64,000 nucleotides of DNA from Neoarius graeffei (lineage: Eukaryota > Chordata > Actinopteri > Siluriformes > Ariidae), in assembly GCF_027579695.1 (NCBI RefSeq), contig NC_083570.1:4309001-4373000 (forward strand), in the 5' to 3' direction. The notes beneath the pieces are model-generated. The model was not told the DNA's origin. It did no database searches and worked only from the letters and a program-made list of their open reading frames with translations. A program made the translations under genes and the position numbers. Within the stretch, counting starts at the first letter, position 1. Each line of letters begins with the position of its first letter. This document shows positions 20,261-31,156 of the stretch, piece by piece.

Positions 20261-20674
20261 GCCATCAATAAATAAACTTGATTACTTGATCTGTGTTACA
20301 TTAGCATGAGGACTAGCTCAGAGGTTTATTTATTCCTGATTCATTTTTGTAGCCAGTTTGCTCCGTTGACCAAAATACTTTCACTCAAATACTGATTTAA
20401 AATGAATTAACAAACTGTATCACCTTTACCTTTTTCCAACTTTTAGACAACCTGATGATGCTTTTGTCTTTGTTTCCGTTTCTCTCCACAGCTGCAGCAG
20501 TTCAGCAGACGATTTCACCACCACAGCCAGAAAGCAGAGAAGATTTTCTGAAATGTCCATCTGAACACACACACACAAACAAAAGACAAAAGTTTTCTTC
20601 GAGACTGACTTAAGGAAATGAAATTGTTTGAGTTAAATGCATCGCAATTTATCTTGTATAAACGCTCACTAGAC
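20261..20674 (+). repeat. Left part of duplication unit A with a TRIM relic exon
   Basis: This matches 37142-37560 closely. It contains a relic of the short TRIM exon that precedes the B30.2 exon (20492-20554), with a good acceptor (TCTCTCCACAG) and donor-like GTCCAT. No B30.2 exon follows; an hAT remnant begins at 20675. Confidence 0.8.
20492..20554 (+). pseudogene. Orphan TRIM short exon (63 nt)
   Basis: It aligns with the 60-nt exon 5 of the intact TRIM genes (CTGCAGCAGTTCAG ... AGAAGATTTTCTGAAAT) but with a diverged middle. Acceptor and donor dinucleotides are intact. There are no neighbouring exons. A sister relic with a damaged acceptor is at 37364-37427. Confidence 0.75.
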
Positions 20675-22258
20675 CAGGGGTTCCCAAACTTTTCCATGCC
20701 AAGGCCCCCCAAACAGCATTAGCTTCTGGCCAAGGACCCCCTTTGCAAATCCACAGACAATGCTACAAAATATGTAAAGAAACATCAACTTTTAGAATGT
20801 TTTCTCTTATTTTTATTCAATATTCAATAAGTGTTACATTTGTTTAGCATAAGAATATTATTAACTAACATGTTTTCAACACAAATATTTTCGCACTGAA
20901 CAATAAACTTTTCAACAAACTGTTGATAAGAACAGCACAAAAGAAATCAAACCACTCTCAATTTTGTGTGTGTGTGTGTGTGTCTGGGAGTGACAGACGG
21001 TTTACACTAGTGGGAGGGATGGGCTTGGTGGCTCCTACATAGTTTGTCAACCCTGGACTTAATCTCCGTCAGTGCCATACGCATGTCATTGTCCACATGT
21101 AGACGTGCTCTATGTTTGGTTTTGAGTACCTTTAAAGTTGAAAAGCCAGACTCACACAAGTAGGTTGTTACAAAAGGGAGAAGGCATTTCAGTGCCCTGT
21201 CAGCCAAGCTGGGATCGTCCTTTCTTACATGTAGCCAGTAGTTAGACAGGGGAAGAGCCTCAAAGTCCATTTTTAAATCACCTGAGTATGTCATCTCAAT
21301 CAGCTCCTCCTCTAACTTTAAGTCCAGACTAGAACCAACACCGGGGGCAAAGGGGTTCCTAACCCAGTTTAAATGTGTGTTTTCGAGGTCAGGGAAATAG
21401 TCTTTGAAATATCCTTGGAGGTGCTCCAGGTGGGACTGGATCAATGGAGAGACGGAGCCCAATTCATCACATGACAGCAGCTCCTGGTGAAGTACGTAGT
21501 GGGAACATTTCTGTAACTCCCTCCTGGAGCTTGTTTGACCACAGCATGATCTTTTTGGAAAAGCACGCACTTTCTCTTGCTCCTGGAGTATGTACATGTC
21601 ACGTCCTTGCATGCTTTGATTCAGTACATATAGATGCTGGAAAATGTCTGACATGTATGCAAGTTTGCGGATCCAGGTTGCATCGGTGAACCAATCTGCC
21701 AGCTGATGCTTTTCAGATGAGAGGAACTCTGCAACCTCCCTCCGCAGCTCATAGACATGGTTCAAAACTGCGCCCCGTGACAGCCAGTGCACGTTCGAGT
21801 GAAGCAGCAGCCCCTCAAAATGAGCGCTCATCTCATTACAAAGCAGGGTAAACAGTCTGTGTTTCATGGGACGGGCTTTAATAAAATTCACTACTTGTAT
21901 AACCTCCTGTAGTACCTGATTCAACTCGTTATCCATCCTTTTTGTGACCAGTGCCTCGCAGAGCTGTTGGTTTGTTCCTTCGGTCTCTTCTTCAAAAACC
22001 TGTCTATTTTGCGCTAGCAATACGCTAGCTTGAGGAGCAAAGCAGCTTGATAAATGGCGCAAACTGCAATGTCACAGGCAATCGGAGAGATGAGCATGGC
22101 AAACAATGTTTCGATATGATGTATTATTATTTATAATGATTATATTTTATAATAATGATTAAAAAACTAATTACAATAAATTTAATAATAATTATTTAAA
22201 AATATATTTTTTTCGCAATTTTTGTTATCGTCCCTCCAACTTTCTGAGGCCCCCCCAT
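20675..22258 (-). mobile_element. hAT-superfamily remnant, ZBED5-like
   Basis: The left end has the hAT-type terminus CAGGGGTTCCCAAACTTTTC with AAGGCCCCCCAAA. The right side ends GAGGCCCCCCCAT without a recognisable TIR, so that end is truncated. The transposase C-terminal half is on the minus strand. The paralogous unit B (37541-37600) has no hAT here. Confidence 0.8.
21007..22062 (-). pseudogene. hAT transposase C-terminal half (351-codon frame)
   Basis: A long open frame on the minus strand. HSNVHWLSRGAVLNHVYELR resembles the RNase H-like region of hAT proteins related to vertebrate ZBED5/FAM200-type genes, and TTYLCESGFSTLKVLKTKHR is the C-terminal hATC dimerisation block. The zinc-finger BED domain and the N-terminal half are missing, and the middle (about PKRSCCGQTSSRRE) looks like a compensated frameshift. 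The frame begins with sequence that does not fit the family (about residues 1-30). The length of the open frame is notable, but the truncated ends and isolated context argue for a decayed transposon rather than a domesticated gene. Confidence 0.72.
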
Positions 22259-22697
22259 ATAAAGCTCAAATCATCTAATTTCCAAGTTACAGTTTTAATA
22301 CAACATGAAGTTACATGTTGTGGCTCAGGAACACTTCTGAAAACCATTGTCTCTGAACACAGTTAATCACTGCATCCACAAATCCCAGCTACAACCAGAT
22401 ACAAACACCATCCAGAAACACTGCTGCTTTCTCTGGGCCAGAGCTCCTTTACTTTTTTGGACTAAGGCAAAGTGGAAAACTGTCCTCTTATCTGACAAAG
22501 AGAAATTGGAAATTCTTTTTGGAAATCATGGACACCACTTTCTTGAACTTTCTTGAAATATGTTGCTGGCATGGAATTCAAAATGAGTGTAGATTTTAAA
22601 AAAAAAACAATAAAATTTCACAGTTTCAACATTTGATATGATGTCTTTGTACTATATTCAATGAAATATAAAGTTTCCAAGATTTGCAAATCATCAC
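22259..22697 (+). repeat. Tc1-like relic (unit A copy)
   Basis: It matches 37600-37890 and 38405-38580 of unit B; the roughly 510 bp of transposase between them are deleted at about 22543. It carries short frames such as WKTVLLSDKEKLEILFGNHG (first catalytic region) and the 3' tail TTTGCAAATCATCACATTCT. It is cut by the following SINE. Confidence 0.75.
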
Positions 22698-22701
22698 ATT
22701 C

Positions 22702-23043
22702 TAATCTCATCTCATTACCCCTAGCCGCTTTATCCTGTTCTACAGGGTCGCAGGCGAGCTGGATCCTATCCCAGCTGACTACGGGCGAAAGGCGGGGTAC
22801 ACCCTGGACAAGTCGGCAGGTCATCACAGGGCTGACACATAGACACAGACAACCATTCACACTCACATTCACACCTACGGTCAATTTAGAGTCACCAGTT
22901 AACCTAACCTGCATGTCTTTGGACTGTGGGGGAAACCGGAGCACCCGGAGGAAACTCACGCGGACACGGGGAGAACATGCAAACTCCTCACAGAGAGGCC
23001 CTCACCGGCCACGGGGCTCGAACCCGGATCTTCTTGCTGTGAA
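22702..23043 (-). repeat. tRNA-headed SINE, head-truncated
   Basis: Minus orientation. The 3' end (TCATCTCATTACC) is at 22702; the element is broken at 23043 within the tRNA-like head after AGCAAGAAGATCCGGGTTC, so the A-box is missing. Confidence 0.85.
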
Positions 23044-23370
23044 CTCTCGGACAAGTTTACAGAGCCCTCAGTAGATCTGCACCCTCATGTATTTCAGAAA
23101 CCCTCACACACTCTGTTCTAAATCAGGGTTTTAGGTCACTAAGTGGTTTGTTTATCTTCATTTGTGTGGAAAAACTGTGTAAAAAAGAGATTTGTAGTAT
23201 CAGTAGTAATATTACGTCATTATGGGTTGTAGATACAAACTGCAAAATAACACACATCTTGTTTGTAGCCATTTTAGAAATACATGAATGGTCATTTTGG
23301 CTTGACAGATATCAGCTCTTATTCTTTATTAGATATTAATTTCATTAAACATCAGAGAGTCATAGGTCCT
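23044..23370. other. TRIM upstream flank (unit A), matches 39632-39950
   Basis: Conserved upstream flank of both intact TRIM genes, including ACAGAGCCCTCAGTAGATCTG. An inverted copy lies at about 54615-54735. No gene is recognised; promoter elements cannot be fixed. Confidence 0.7.
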
Positions 23371-23664
23371 GGGTTCGAGCCCCGTGGCCGGCGAGGGCCT
23401 TTCTGTGAGGAGTTTGCATGTTCTCCCCGTGTCCGCGTGGGTTTCCTCCGGGTGCTCCGGTTTCCCCCACAGTCCAAAGACATGCAGGTTAGGTTAACTG
23501 GTGACTCTAAATTGACCGTAGGTGTGAATGGTTGTTTGTCTTTTTGTGTCAGCCCTGTGATGACCTGGCGACTTGTCCAGGGTGAACCCCGCCTCTCGCC
23601 CATAGTCACCTGGGATAGGCTCCAGCTCACCCATGACCCTGCACAGGATAAGCGGTTATGGATG
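23371..23664 (+). repeat. tRNA-headed SINE lacking its A-box
   Basis: This is the same insertion as the SINE at 39975-40326 in unit B, but the first about 65 bases (flank and A-box) are deleted; it starts at the B-box (GGGTTCGAGCCCCGTGG). It ends CAGGATAAGCGGTTATGGATG. Confidence 0.82.
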
Positions 23665-23817
23665 GGCTTCAGTGTTTCCTGAAGTTTCATCTGGCCATCA
23701 TTATCCATGTGTATTTAATGAAATTAATCATAATCAGTGCGGTTATATTTCTGTACTTAAGAGAGATGAAATGGTTAATAGAGGAGTGTTCGTGATCTCT
23801 CTGTGTTTGTGCTCCTC

Positions 23818-23818
<1 letters not shown>

Positions 23819-23860
<42 letters not shown>

Positions 23861-23878
23861 TCTCTCTCCCCTCTGTCA
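23819..23878. repeat. (CT)n microsatellite upstream of TRIM gene 1
   Basis: A long TC run about 90 nt before the start codon. In gene 2 the matching place (40485-40520) has only a short, interrupted CT stretch. Whether it belongs to an intron, a promoter or the 5' UTR cannot be decided. Confidence 0.85.
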
Positions 23879-23968
23879 CATACACACAGACACACACACA
23901 CAGAAGAAGGAAGTCACTCCTTTCAGACAACACAAAACTGATCTCTTTCTCATTGCGATTTCAGGAAA

Positions 23969-26961
23969 ATGGCGGAGGCCAGTATTTCAGTAGATCAGCT
24001 TTCTCAGGACCAGTTCAGGTGCCCACTGTGTCTGGATCTCCTGAAGGATCCGGTGACTATCCCCTGTGGTCACAGTTTCTGTAAGGTGTGTATTAATGGC
24101 CACTGGGATCAGGAGGATCAGAAGGGTGTCTACAGCTGTCCTCAGTGCAGAGACACTTTCACTCCAAGGCCTATTCTATCCAGAAACAACATGCTGGATG
24201 AAGTGGTGGAGAAAGTGAAGAAGACAGAAGTCCAAGCTGCTTCTCCTGCTCACTGTTACACTGGACCTGAAGATGTGGAGTGTGATTTCTGCACCGGGAG
24301 AAAACACAAAGCTGTCAAGTCCTGTCTGATGTGTGTGGCTTCATTTTGTGAAACTCATCTGAAACCTCATCTTGAAGACCCTACTTTGAAAAAACACACA
24401 TTGATTGAAGCCTCAGCAAAACTCCAAGAGAAGATCTGCTCTGAACATCACAAGCTGATTGAGATCTACTGTCGTACTGATCAAACCTGCATCTGTTATT
24501 TGTGTATGATGGAAAATCACAAAGGTCACGACACCGTCACAGCCGCAGCAGAAAGAGCTGAGAAACAGGTGAGAACTAGAAATCTTTCCAGAATTAAATC
24601 ATCTTAATTATAGTTTCCCATCTAGAAACAGGTGCTTTAGTCAGTGATATGATTTGAACTTTAATTTCAATGTGTGTCTCAATCAGAAGGATTCTGTAAA
24701 AGCTGATTAAAATTGTCTGTGTTCTGGTGAACAGAGTGTTAAATTTATCTTCAGTAATGGTCGTAATCTGGTCAAACCAGTTAGTGAACATGTCAGCCAA
24801 CGCCTGTGACAGGGCGAGGCACGTGAAAACACAAACACTTTTTTTTTTACTTTTTATGATCCTTTATTTTTTACAAAAGTAGCATTACATAATAAAATGT
24901 ATGTGAATTAATAAATAAATATTTAATAAAGCATTTTAAATAAATTCGGTTAAATATAACAGTGCACAGTGTGAGTTAAGTTATTGCAGTGATTCTGCAA
25001 TGCAGGTTTTGTGTAAAACAAAGTTCTTCTTCCACTACCGAGCACAGAGCCTCCTCACAACACCACACTGTCTGAAACATTTCCATATCACCCATACTCT
25101 TAAAAAAAATAAAATCAATCAAAACTCTGGATTTAGTCAGTCTGGACAGAATTCTCTCAGGGTCACAGTCTGTGTTTTGTGCCATTTTGTTTTTTCTACT
25201 TCAGTAGATTGCCATTTTGGCCTGGCCAGGGTTAACAGTAACCACCTGACACATGGATTTGTTTCTCCGGACATATTTAAAACCAAAAATAAAATGCTGA
25301 AAGGTAAAATTCATATCAAATGATCTTAAAATGTCCCCCAACCAATAAAACAGTGACTGCAACCCGAAGCAATGTAAAAAGACATAAAAAACAGTTTCTC
25401 TCGGAGAACAAAAGGGACACTCTTGGGTGACCTCAGGGTTTAAAATGGAGATAAAAGAATTCACAGACACTGTACAATGTAAAATCTTTCACTTCCAAAT
25501 CAATCAGAAGGATTCTGTAAAAACTGATTAAAATTGTATGTGTTCTGGTTAACAGTGTTAAATCCATCTTCGGTGAGAGTCGTAATCTGGTCAGACCAGT
25601 TACTCAACATTTCAACATTTCACACACGCAGAGAATATTTTGGCAAAACAAAACAAAGCTGTTATAATGAGCTCCACCCTTCTCGGAAGGCTTTTCACTA
25701 GATTTTGGGGTGTGGCGGTGGGGTTAGTGTTCATTCAGCAACAGTGGCACTTGAAAGTTTGTGAACCCTTTAGAATTTTCTGTATTTCTGCCTAAATATG
25801 ATCTAAAATATCATCAGATTTTCACACAAGTCCAAAAAGTAGATAAAGAGAACCCAGTTAAACAAATGAGACAAAAATATTATACTTGGTCATTTATTTA
25901 TTGAGGAAAATGATCCAATATTACATATCTGTGAGTGGCAAAAGTATGTGAACCTTTGCTTTCAGTATCTGGTGTGACCCCCTTGTGCAGCAATAACTGC
26001 AACTAAACGTTTGCGGTAACTGTTGATCAGTCCTGCACACCGACTTGGAGGAATTTTAGCCCGTTCCTCCGTACAGAACAGTTTCAACTCTGGGATGTTG
26101 GTGGGTTTCCTCACATGAACTGCTCGCTTCAGGTCCTTCCATAACATTGTGATTGGATTCAGCGCTGCTCTTGCTCCTTGCGGAGGGTGATCAGGGCTTG
26201 GTACTGGCTTTCTTGGGTGGCAGCAAGGGCATAGGTGACATTCTTGAGTGGGGAGGACTCCACTGGTGGTTAACGTCAGTCTTCCTGGCTTTCGGCACCA
26301 CTGTTATATGTCCCTGAGGTGGGTGGAATACTGAAGTGCAGACAGGCAGGAAATGGTGTTGAACACAGTCTCTTTTATTTGTCACTTTGGCTTTTCAGCT
26401 TTAACATTATGTCTTGTCACACATACATACATGTTCTCCAGTCGGGAGACGACCACCTCTTCACTCTGCCCCTCTTTTTCATGATTCTGTCATTCCTGCA
26501 AAACAGACACCCACACATCAGTTACCAACAGGTGAGATCACTTTGCCACTCACCTTCCCTGGCCCCGCCCTCTATTCACAAACTGGTGCTTGACCACACC
26601 CACACTGCCAAAAAACAACAAAACACACACACACACACACACACACAATACATAACATTCACAGCTGTAAGAAACATGAATGTACTTTGAACTGACATTA
26701 ATATGGAACCAGTTCGCTCGTACTGTATAAAAAGCTGAATGTATTTTATTTGTCCTCAGAGTGAGTTAAAGAAGGAGCAGATGAAATCCCAGCAGAGAAT
26801 CCAGGAGAAGCAGAAGAAGGTGCAGGAGCTGAAACAGGCTGTGAACACTATAAAGGTGAGCAGTGAGCAGAGACAGAGCTGCTCCTAGAAACACACACAA
26901 CATGGACAACGAGTCATTTACAGTCCCAGTAAGAGAGGGAATGATAGATGAGCTTTAAATC

Positions 26962-27001
<40 letters not shown>

Positions 27002-28464
27002 TAACAGCTCAGTGCACAGACAGCAGTGGAGGACAGTGAGAGGATCTTTACTGAGCTGATCAGCTCCATGGAGAAAAAGCGCTGGGGGGTGACGGAGCTG
27101 ATCAGAGATCAGGAGAAGGCTGAACTGAGTCGAGCTGAACGACTCCTGGAGCAACTGGAGCAGGAGATTGCTGATCTTCAGAGGAGAGTCACTGAGCTGG
27201 AGCAGCTTTCACACACACACGATCACATACATTTCCTCCAGGTAACACTCACTGTCTGATCTACAGAGCCAGCTGTTCCTCACACACTCTCTAAAACACC
27301 TCTCATTAAGGCAACAATAAATGTCCCTGTCTGACATCACAAGTGGGTTTTACATTTCATTTGCTTTCTGTAGGTTTTAGCTTCTGGACGTCACTCTCCT
27401 CCACTTATCGGACCAGATTTTCGCACATCCAGCGTCACTGTCCATCAACATCTCTCATTTGATGGAGTGAGGAATTCTCTCTCAGATCTGAAAAAGAGAC
27501 TCGAGGAATTCTGTGAGGAGGAATTCAACAAAATCCCTCCACATGGTAAGAGGAGCTGTTCCTGCTGGAGAAACACAGTGATGTGTTATTTCTTATCGAT
27601 GCTCCTGCTTTCTTTTCTGCAGACACTTTATTCACCTGACACTTTGAACTAAAACACTGATTTAAAATGAATAAACTGACTGGATCACTTTAAACTCTTT
27701 CCATCTTTTACACAAACTCATGTTTCCATGTTTCTCTCCACAGCTGCAGCAGTTCAGATCATTTCAGGACCAGAACCACAGAGCAGAGAAGAGTTTCTGA
27801 AATGTACATCTAACACAAACACACACTTCACATAAATATATTGTGTGAATTAAACCCAACATGTTCACATTGTTCAGTTTGGTTTTTCTCTTTTATTTTA
27901 GATTTCCGTTATCTGACTCTGGATCCCAACACGGCACATCGTCACCTCATTCTGTCTGAGAAGAACAGAGCGGTGAATGACAGTGGGAGAGAGCAGCGTT
28001 ACTCTGATCATCCAGAGAGATTTGATTCCTGGGAGCAGGTGTTGTGTAAGGAGAGTGTGTGTGGACGTTGTTACTGGGAGGTGGAGTGGAGCGGTGATGG
28101 TGGTGTGTCCATAGCAGTCTCATATAAAGACATCAGCAGGGAAGGACGGGTTAATGAGTGCGGGTTTGGAGGCAACAATCAGTCCTGGAGTTTGCGGTGT
28201 GCTTCTTCTTCTTCTCTCTCTTTCTATCACGACAACATTGAGACTGTTCTCAGAGGTCCATCACCCTCCAGAATAGGAGTGTATGTGGATCACAGTGCAG
28301 GAACTCTGTCCTTCTACAGCGTCTCTTACGCAATGAAGCTCCTCCACAGAGTCCACACCACATTCACTCAGCCTCTACACGCTGGATTTGGGGTCTACAA
28401 AGTTTCTGGGTTCGCGTTCTACTGGTCTCCTGGTTCTACAGTGAGATTGTGTGATCGAGAATAA
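23969..28464 (+). CDS. finTRIM-like E3 ubiquitin ligase gene 1 (six coding exons, 574 aa)
   Basis: Coding exons: 23969-24568, 26760-26855, 27008-27241, 27374-27545, 27744-27803 and 27902-28464. All have GT/AG borders and phases that join without a stop. Exon 1 has a C3HC4 RING (C18, C21, C33, H35, C38, C41, C57, C60), a first B-box-like cluster ([10 protein letters not shown]) and B-box 2 ([12 protein letters not shown] ... HKGHD). Exons 2 and 3 (96 and 234 nt) encode the coiled coil, a class-IV TRIM hallmark. Exon 6 is a full B30.2/SPRY domain ([32 protein letters not shown]). Known role: RING-dependent ubiquitin transfer with ligand binding by B30.2; fish expansions act in innate immunity. 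The start is the first ATG after TTTCAGGAAA, which may itself be an acceptor for a 5' UTR exon. It is likely functional; the target is unknown. Confidence 0.9.
24837..25500 (-). mobile_element. L1/Tx1-like LINE 3' fragment in TRIM gene 1 intron 1
   Basis: On the minus strand, from about 25470: a [18 protein letters not shown] zinc-knuckle-like C-terminal domain, [12 protein letters not shown] and GQAKMAIY, then [20 protein letters not shown]. These are features of the C-terminal end of L1/Tx1-type ORF2 proteins. It ends in AATAAA-like sequence and a poly-A tail (T run at 24839-24848). The same insertion is in gene 2 at 41463-42120, so it predates the duplication. Confidence 0.72.
25745..26158 (-). 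mobile_element. Tc1 element C, 3' fragment in intron 1 of gene 1
   Basis: Minus-strand Tc1 3' end: TIR at 25745-25780, 3' UTR, then the last 61 transposase codons (26147-25962, [10 protein letters not shown] ... AQGGHTRY). It is broken at about 26158, where gypsy gag begins. Gene 2 carries the same fused fragment at 42367-42780. Confidence 0.88.
26159..26610 (-). mobile_element. Gypsy fragment (LTR and gag start) in intron 1 of gene 1
   Basis: Minus orientation: LTR about 26610-26302 (containing GTGGTCAAGCACCAGTTTGTG), primer site next to GTGGTGCCGAAAGCCAGGAA, then a short degenerate gag start to 26159. The LTR occupies the same intron in gene 2 (42781-43245) and locus 4 (60490-60698), so it was present before all three copies separated. 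Confidence 0.8.
26622..26646. repeat. (CA)n microsatellite
   Basis: Short CA run in TRIM gene 1 intron 1 next to the LTR; the matching place in gene 2 has only a few units. Confidence 0.85.
26963..27000 (+). repeat. (TG)n tract at the 3' splice site of TRIM exon 3
   Basis: About 18 TG units end seven bases before the exon 3 acceptor (CTAACAG, AG at 27006-27007), in place of a normal pyrimidine tract. Gene 2 has a shorter tract (43571-43597), and locus 4 has about 17 units (60107-60140, minus strand). Confidence 0.92.
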
Positions 28465-28593
28465 AAGTGTGTAGTGTTTTCTGTAAAATTCCTGCATGTT
28501 GCCATGTTGTTGCTCAGTCGTCTGCTTCACTAGAACACAATCCAGCTGCACAAAAACACTCATTTTAATATTTAAGTTAAAACGTATAATGTT

Positions 28594-28951
28594 TTATTAT
28601 TATTATTATTATTCGTCACATGCACACTTCAAGTACAGTGAAATTCATCCTCTGCATTTAACCCATCTGAAGCAGTGAACACACTCACACCCAGAGCAGT
28701 GGGCAGCCCAGAGCACCCGGGGAGCAGTCAGGGGTTCGGTACCTTGCTCAAGGGCACCTCAGCCCAAGGCCGCCCCACGTCAACCTAACTGCATATCTTT
28801 GGACTGTGGGGGAAACTGGAGCACCCGGAGGAAACCCATGCAGACATGGGGAGAACATGCAAAGTCCAGACAGAAAGGCCCTCGCCGGCCACTGGGTTCG
28901 AACCCAGAACCTTCTTGCTGTGAGGCGAACGTGCTAACCACTACACCACCG
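28594..28951 (-). repeat. tRNA-headed SINE, same subfamily as 928-1322
   Basis: The minus strand begins with the head (ACGGTGGTGTAGTGGTTAGC) and GGGTTCGAACCC B-box; the 3' part includes CAGTGGGCTGCC-type sequence and a TTA microsatellite at 28594-28614. It is absent from the equivalent place in gene 2 (45150-45205), so it entered unit A after duplication. Confidence 0.85.
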
Positions 28952-28969
28952 TAAATGTATAATAATTAA

Positions 28970-29855
28970 AGGTAGACTGCCTTTCAGATTTTTCTAATTT
29001 AGGCCATAAAAAGAATTTTCCCTGACACCCAATTATTTTTTTAGTGGACTGTAAGCTACTGAATTTGACACTCAGACTTCAAATTTTATTACTTTTTTCC
29101 CCTCAAAGAACAATTAATGAATTTAGAGCCACGTGGCCCTAAATTCTCCGCCATTTTTTTCTTGCTTCACCGTGACCTTATCCAACATGTTATGTCGTGC
29201 ATGAGGTGGTGGGGTTTCCCCATTGTGGGATACAAATTTGTACCCTGAGAGAACAATGGAGGACCGACCACAGTAACGGAAAGTGGGAAGAAAAAACTCT
29301 GTATTGCGAAGGAAAGGAAACGCAGGACCAAAATAATAACAGCAAACACAAAAATCAAAAAGATGAATGTAACGGCTTCGCTGATCTAGTGGACACTGAA
29401 ACAGGCAGGCGGGATCAATGTCACTTTAGTTTTTATTTTTTAAACTGTCACTTAACACAAAACATGCTTTTCAGCAGTTTCAAAATAAACTATGTGTCAC
29501 TGCCCTGATGTGATTTCAGCCAGGGACAGAGATTCACACTGCACACACACACCACCTTCACCGGGCTCGTGCTCCACTCACCAACTGGCACTTGGCCACG
29601 CCCCCCACCACAGTGAAAAAGAACTGTATACTGTCTTGCTCAACGAAATAAACTGCGCAGTATGATCGTGAATCGAGAGGTTGTTCACCTGAAGTTGTGC
29701 AATATACAGTAGGTGTATAGTTTAATTACACACATTTTCGCTCAGCGGTCTTCACCATCGCAATGATAAACAAAGAATCTTCTATGTAAACTATCTAATG
29801 CACAGGAATAATATTTACATTGTGAAATCACGACATACTTTTCATTATGACTAAC
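28970..29855 (-). mobile_element. Truncated copy of the TTAA-flanked TIR element (unit A)
   Basis: It begins AGGTAGACTGCCTTTCAGAT right after TTAA (28966-28969) and matches the reverse complement of 58452-57590. The other end is missing, replaced by a LINE relic. It includes about 100 bp of gypsy-LTR-like sequence near 29530-29625 that is absent from the 57-58 kb copy. Confidence 0.7.
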
Positions 29856-29859
29856 GAAT

Positions 29860-31150
29860 ATTGACTAGAACACGCTCAGTGTTTATTGTTTATTGCACAT
29901 ACAAGAACAAAATTGGCTTAACAAAATATACCAAATACTAAGACATGCAGGGGAGGCCTGAAACTTGATGGTTTTTCAAGAGCCTCCTCTTATTAAGATA
30001 AAAATGACAATATTAAGGTCAACTTATATAAAGCATAAAAAAGTTAATAATTAAAGTAATTGATCAATAGATAGCCGGGGAAACAAACATATAATTTGCT
30101 ACAAGCAAATATATGAATTCATGGTAAAATAACAATGATGACATCGATTTGCTGAATAAAATGATAGGAATAAGCTTCAGATCAACTTACTGAACAAAAC
30201 TAAAATTAAGCATGAAAACATCGTCAATTATGAACAATTAATCGATAACAAGGATTTGGAAAGAGATCAGTGTAATTTTGTAGCTGGATTATTCAAGATT
30301 TCCTTTAGCAGTTGCTTCTTGAAAAGGGGCAGCGACGTACTGTTTTGTAATTGTTTTTTTTAGACTATTCCATCCAAAGGGTCGTCTATACATTAAAGTA
30401 AACTGTCGCTGATTAGATTTGGTTCGAATCGGTCTTAAGTTATTGCACTGTCTTGTGTTGTCTTTGAGGATATCTGAGTTATATATAATGCTATCTCTGT
30501 AATGTGCTGGTAAACATCAACTTCCATAGATGATTTTGTGAACAAAAAGACTAATCTGTAATTTGTTAATGTTGTATATTGTTAATATTTTTAAGTCATG
30601 AAACAAATTTGTTGAAGGGAATGTATATGACTCATTTGAAGCGATCCTAATAAAGCGTTTCTGTAGTAAGAGCAGTGGCTTTAGCGTTGTTGTGTAAGTG
30701 CTTGCCCATATAATATTACAGCATGTTCGGTACGGGCAAATCTAGGTGTAGTATAGAATCATAAAAGTGTTTTTTGTGATAGTAAATTTCCAACTTTTCG
30801 TATTATTCCGATATTTTTGTCTATCTTTTTGCTAATGAGCTCAACATGATTTTTCCATGCAAGTTTTTCATCTATTAAAACACCTAAGAAGCGTGTCTGT
30901 GTATGTTGTCAATATATATTTTGGCATTTTTATTACAGTGTTTTTTACTTTTTCCCGCAAAGATGATAAAATTTGTTTTTTTTAAATATATTTAAGGACA
31001 GTTTGTTTGCTCAAAACCACTTATTTACCCTACTCATTTCAGAATTCATGGAGCTAACTCGGACATCAAATTTTCAGTGGGACATAAACAGGTTTGTATT
31101 GCCTGCAAATACTAAAGTAAACAGTTTTTTTTGGATACAAATGCTAAGTT
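29860..31150 (-). mobile_element. Degenerate LINE reverse-transcriptase relic (unit A)
   Basis: On the minus strand, scattered frames read FLGVLIDEK-like sequence near 30890, then RPIRTKSNQ and RRPFGW near 30360-30420, followed by an AT-rich 3' UTR. These are C-terminal RT-linker features of a CR1/L2-like or related LINE. A sister copy at 46487-47500 has a longer open frame (46642-46929). The clade is uncertain. Confidence 0.6.
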
Positions 31151-31156
31151 ATTTAC

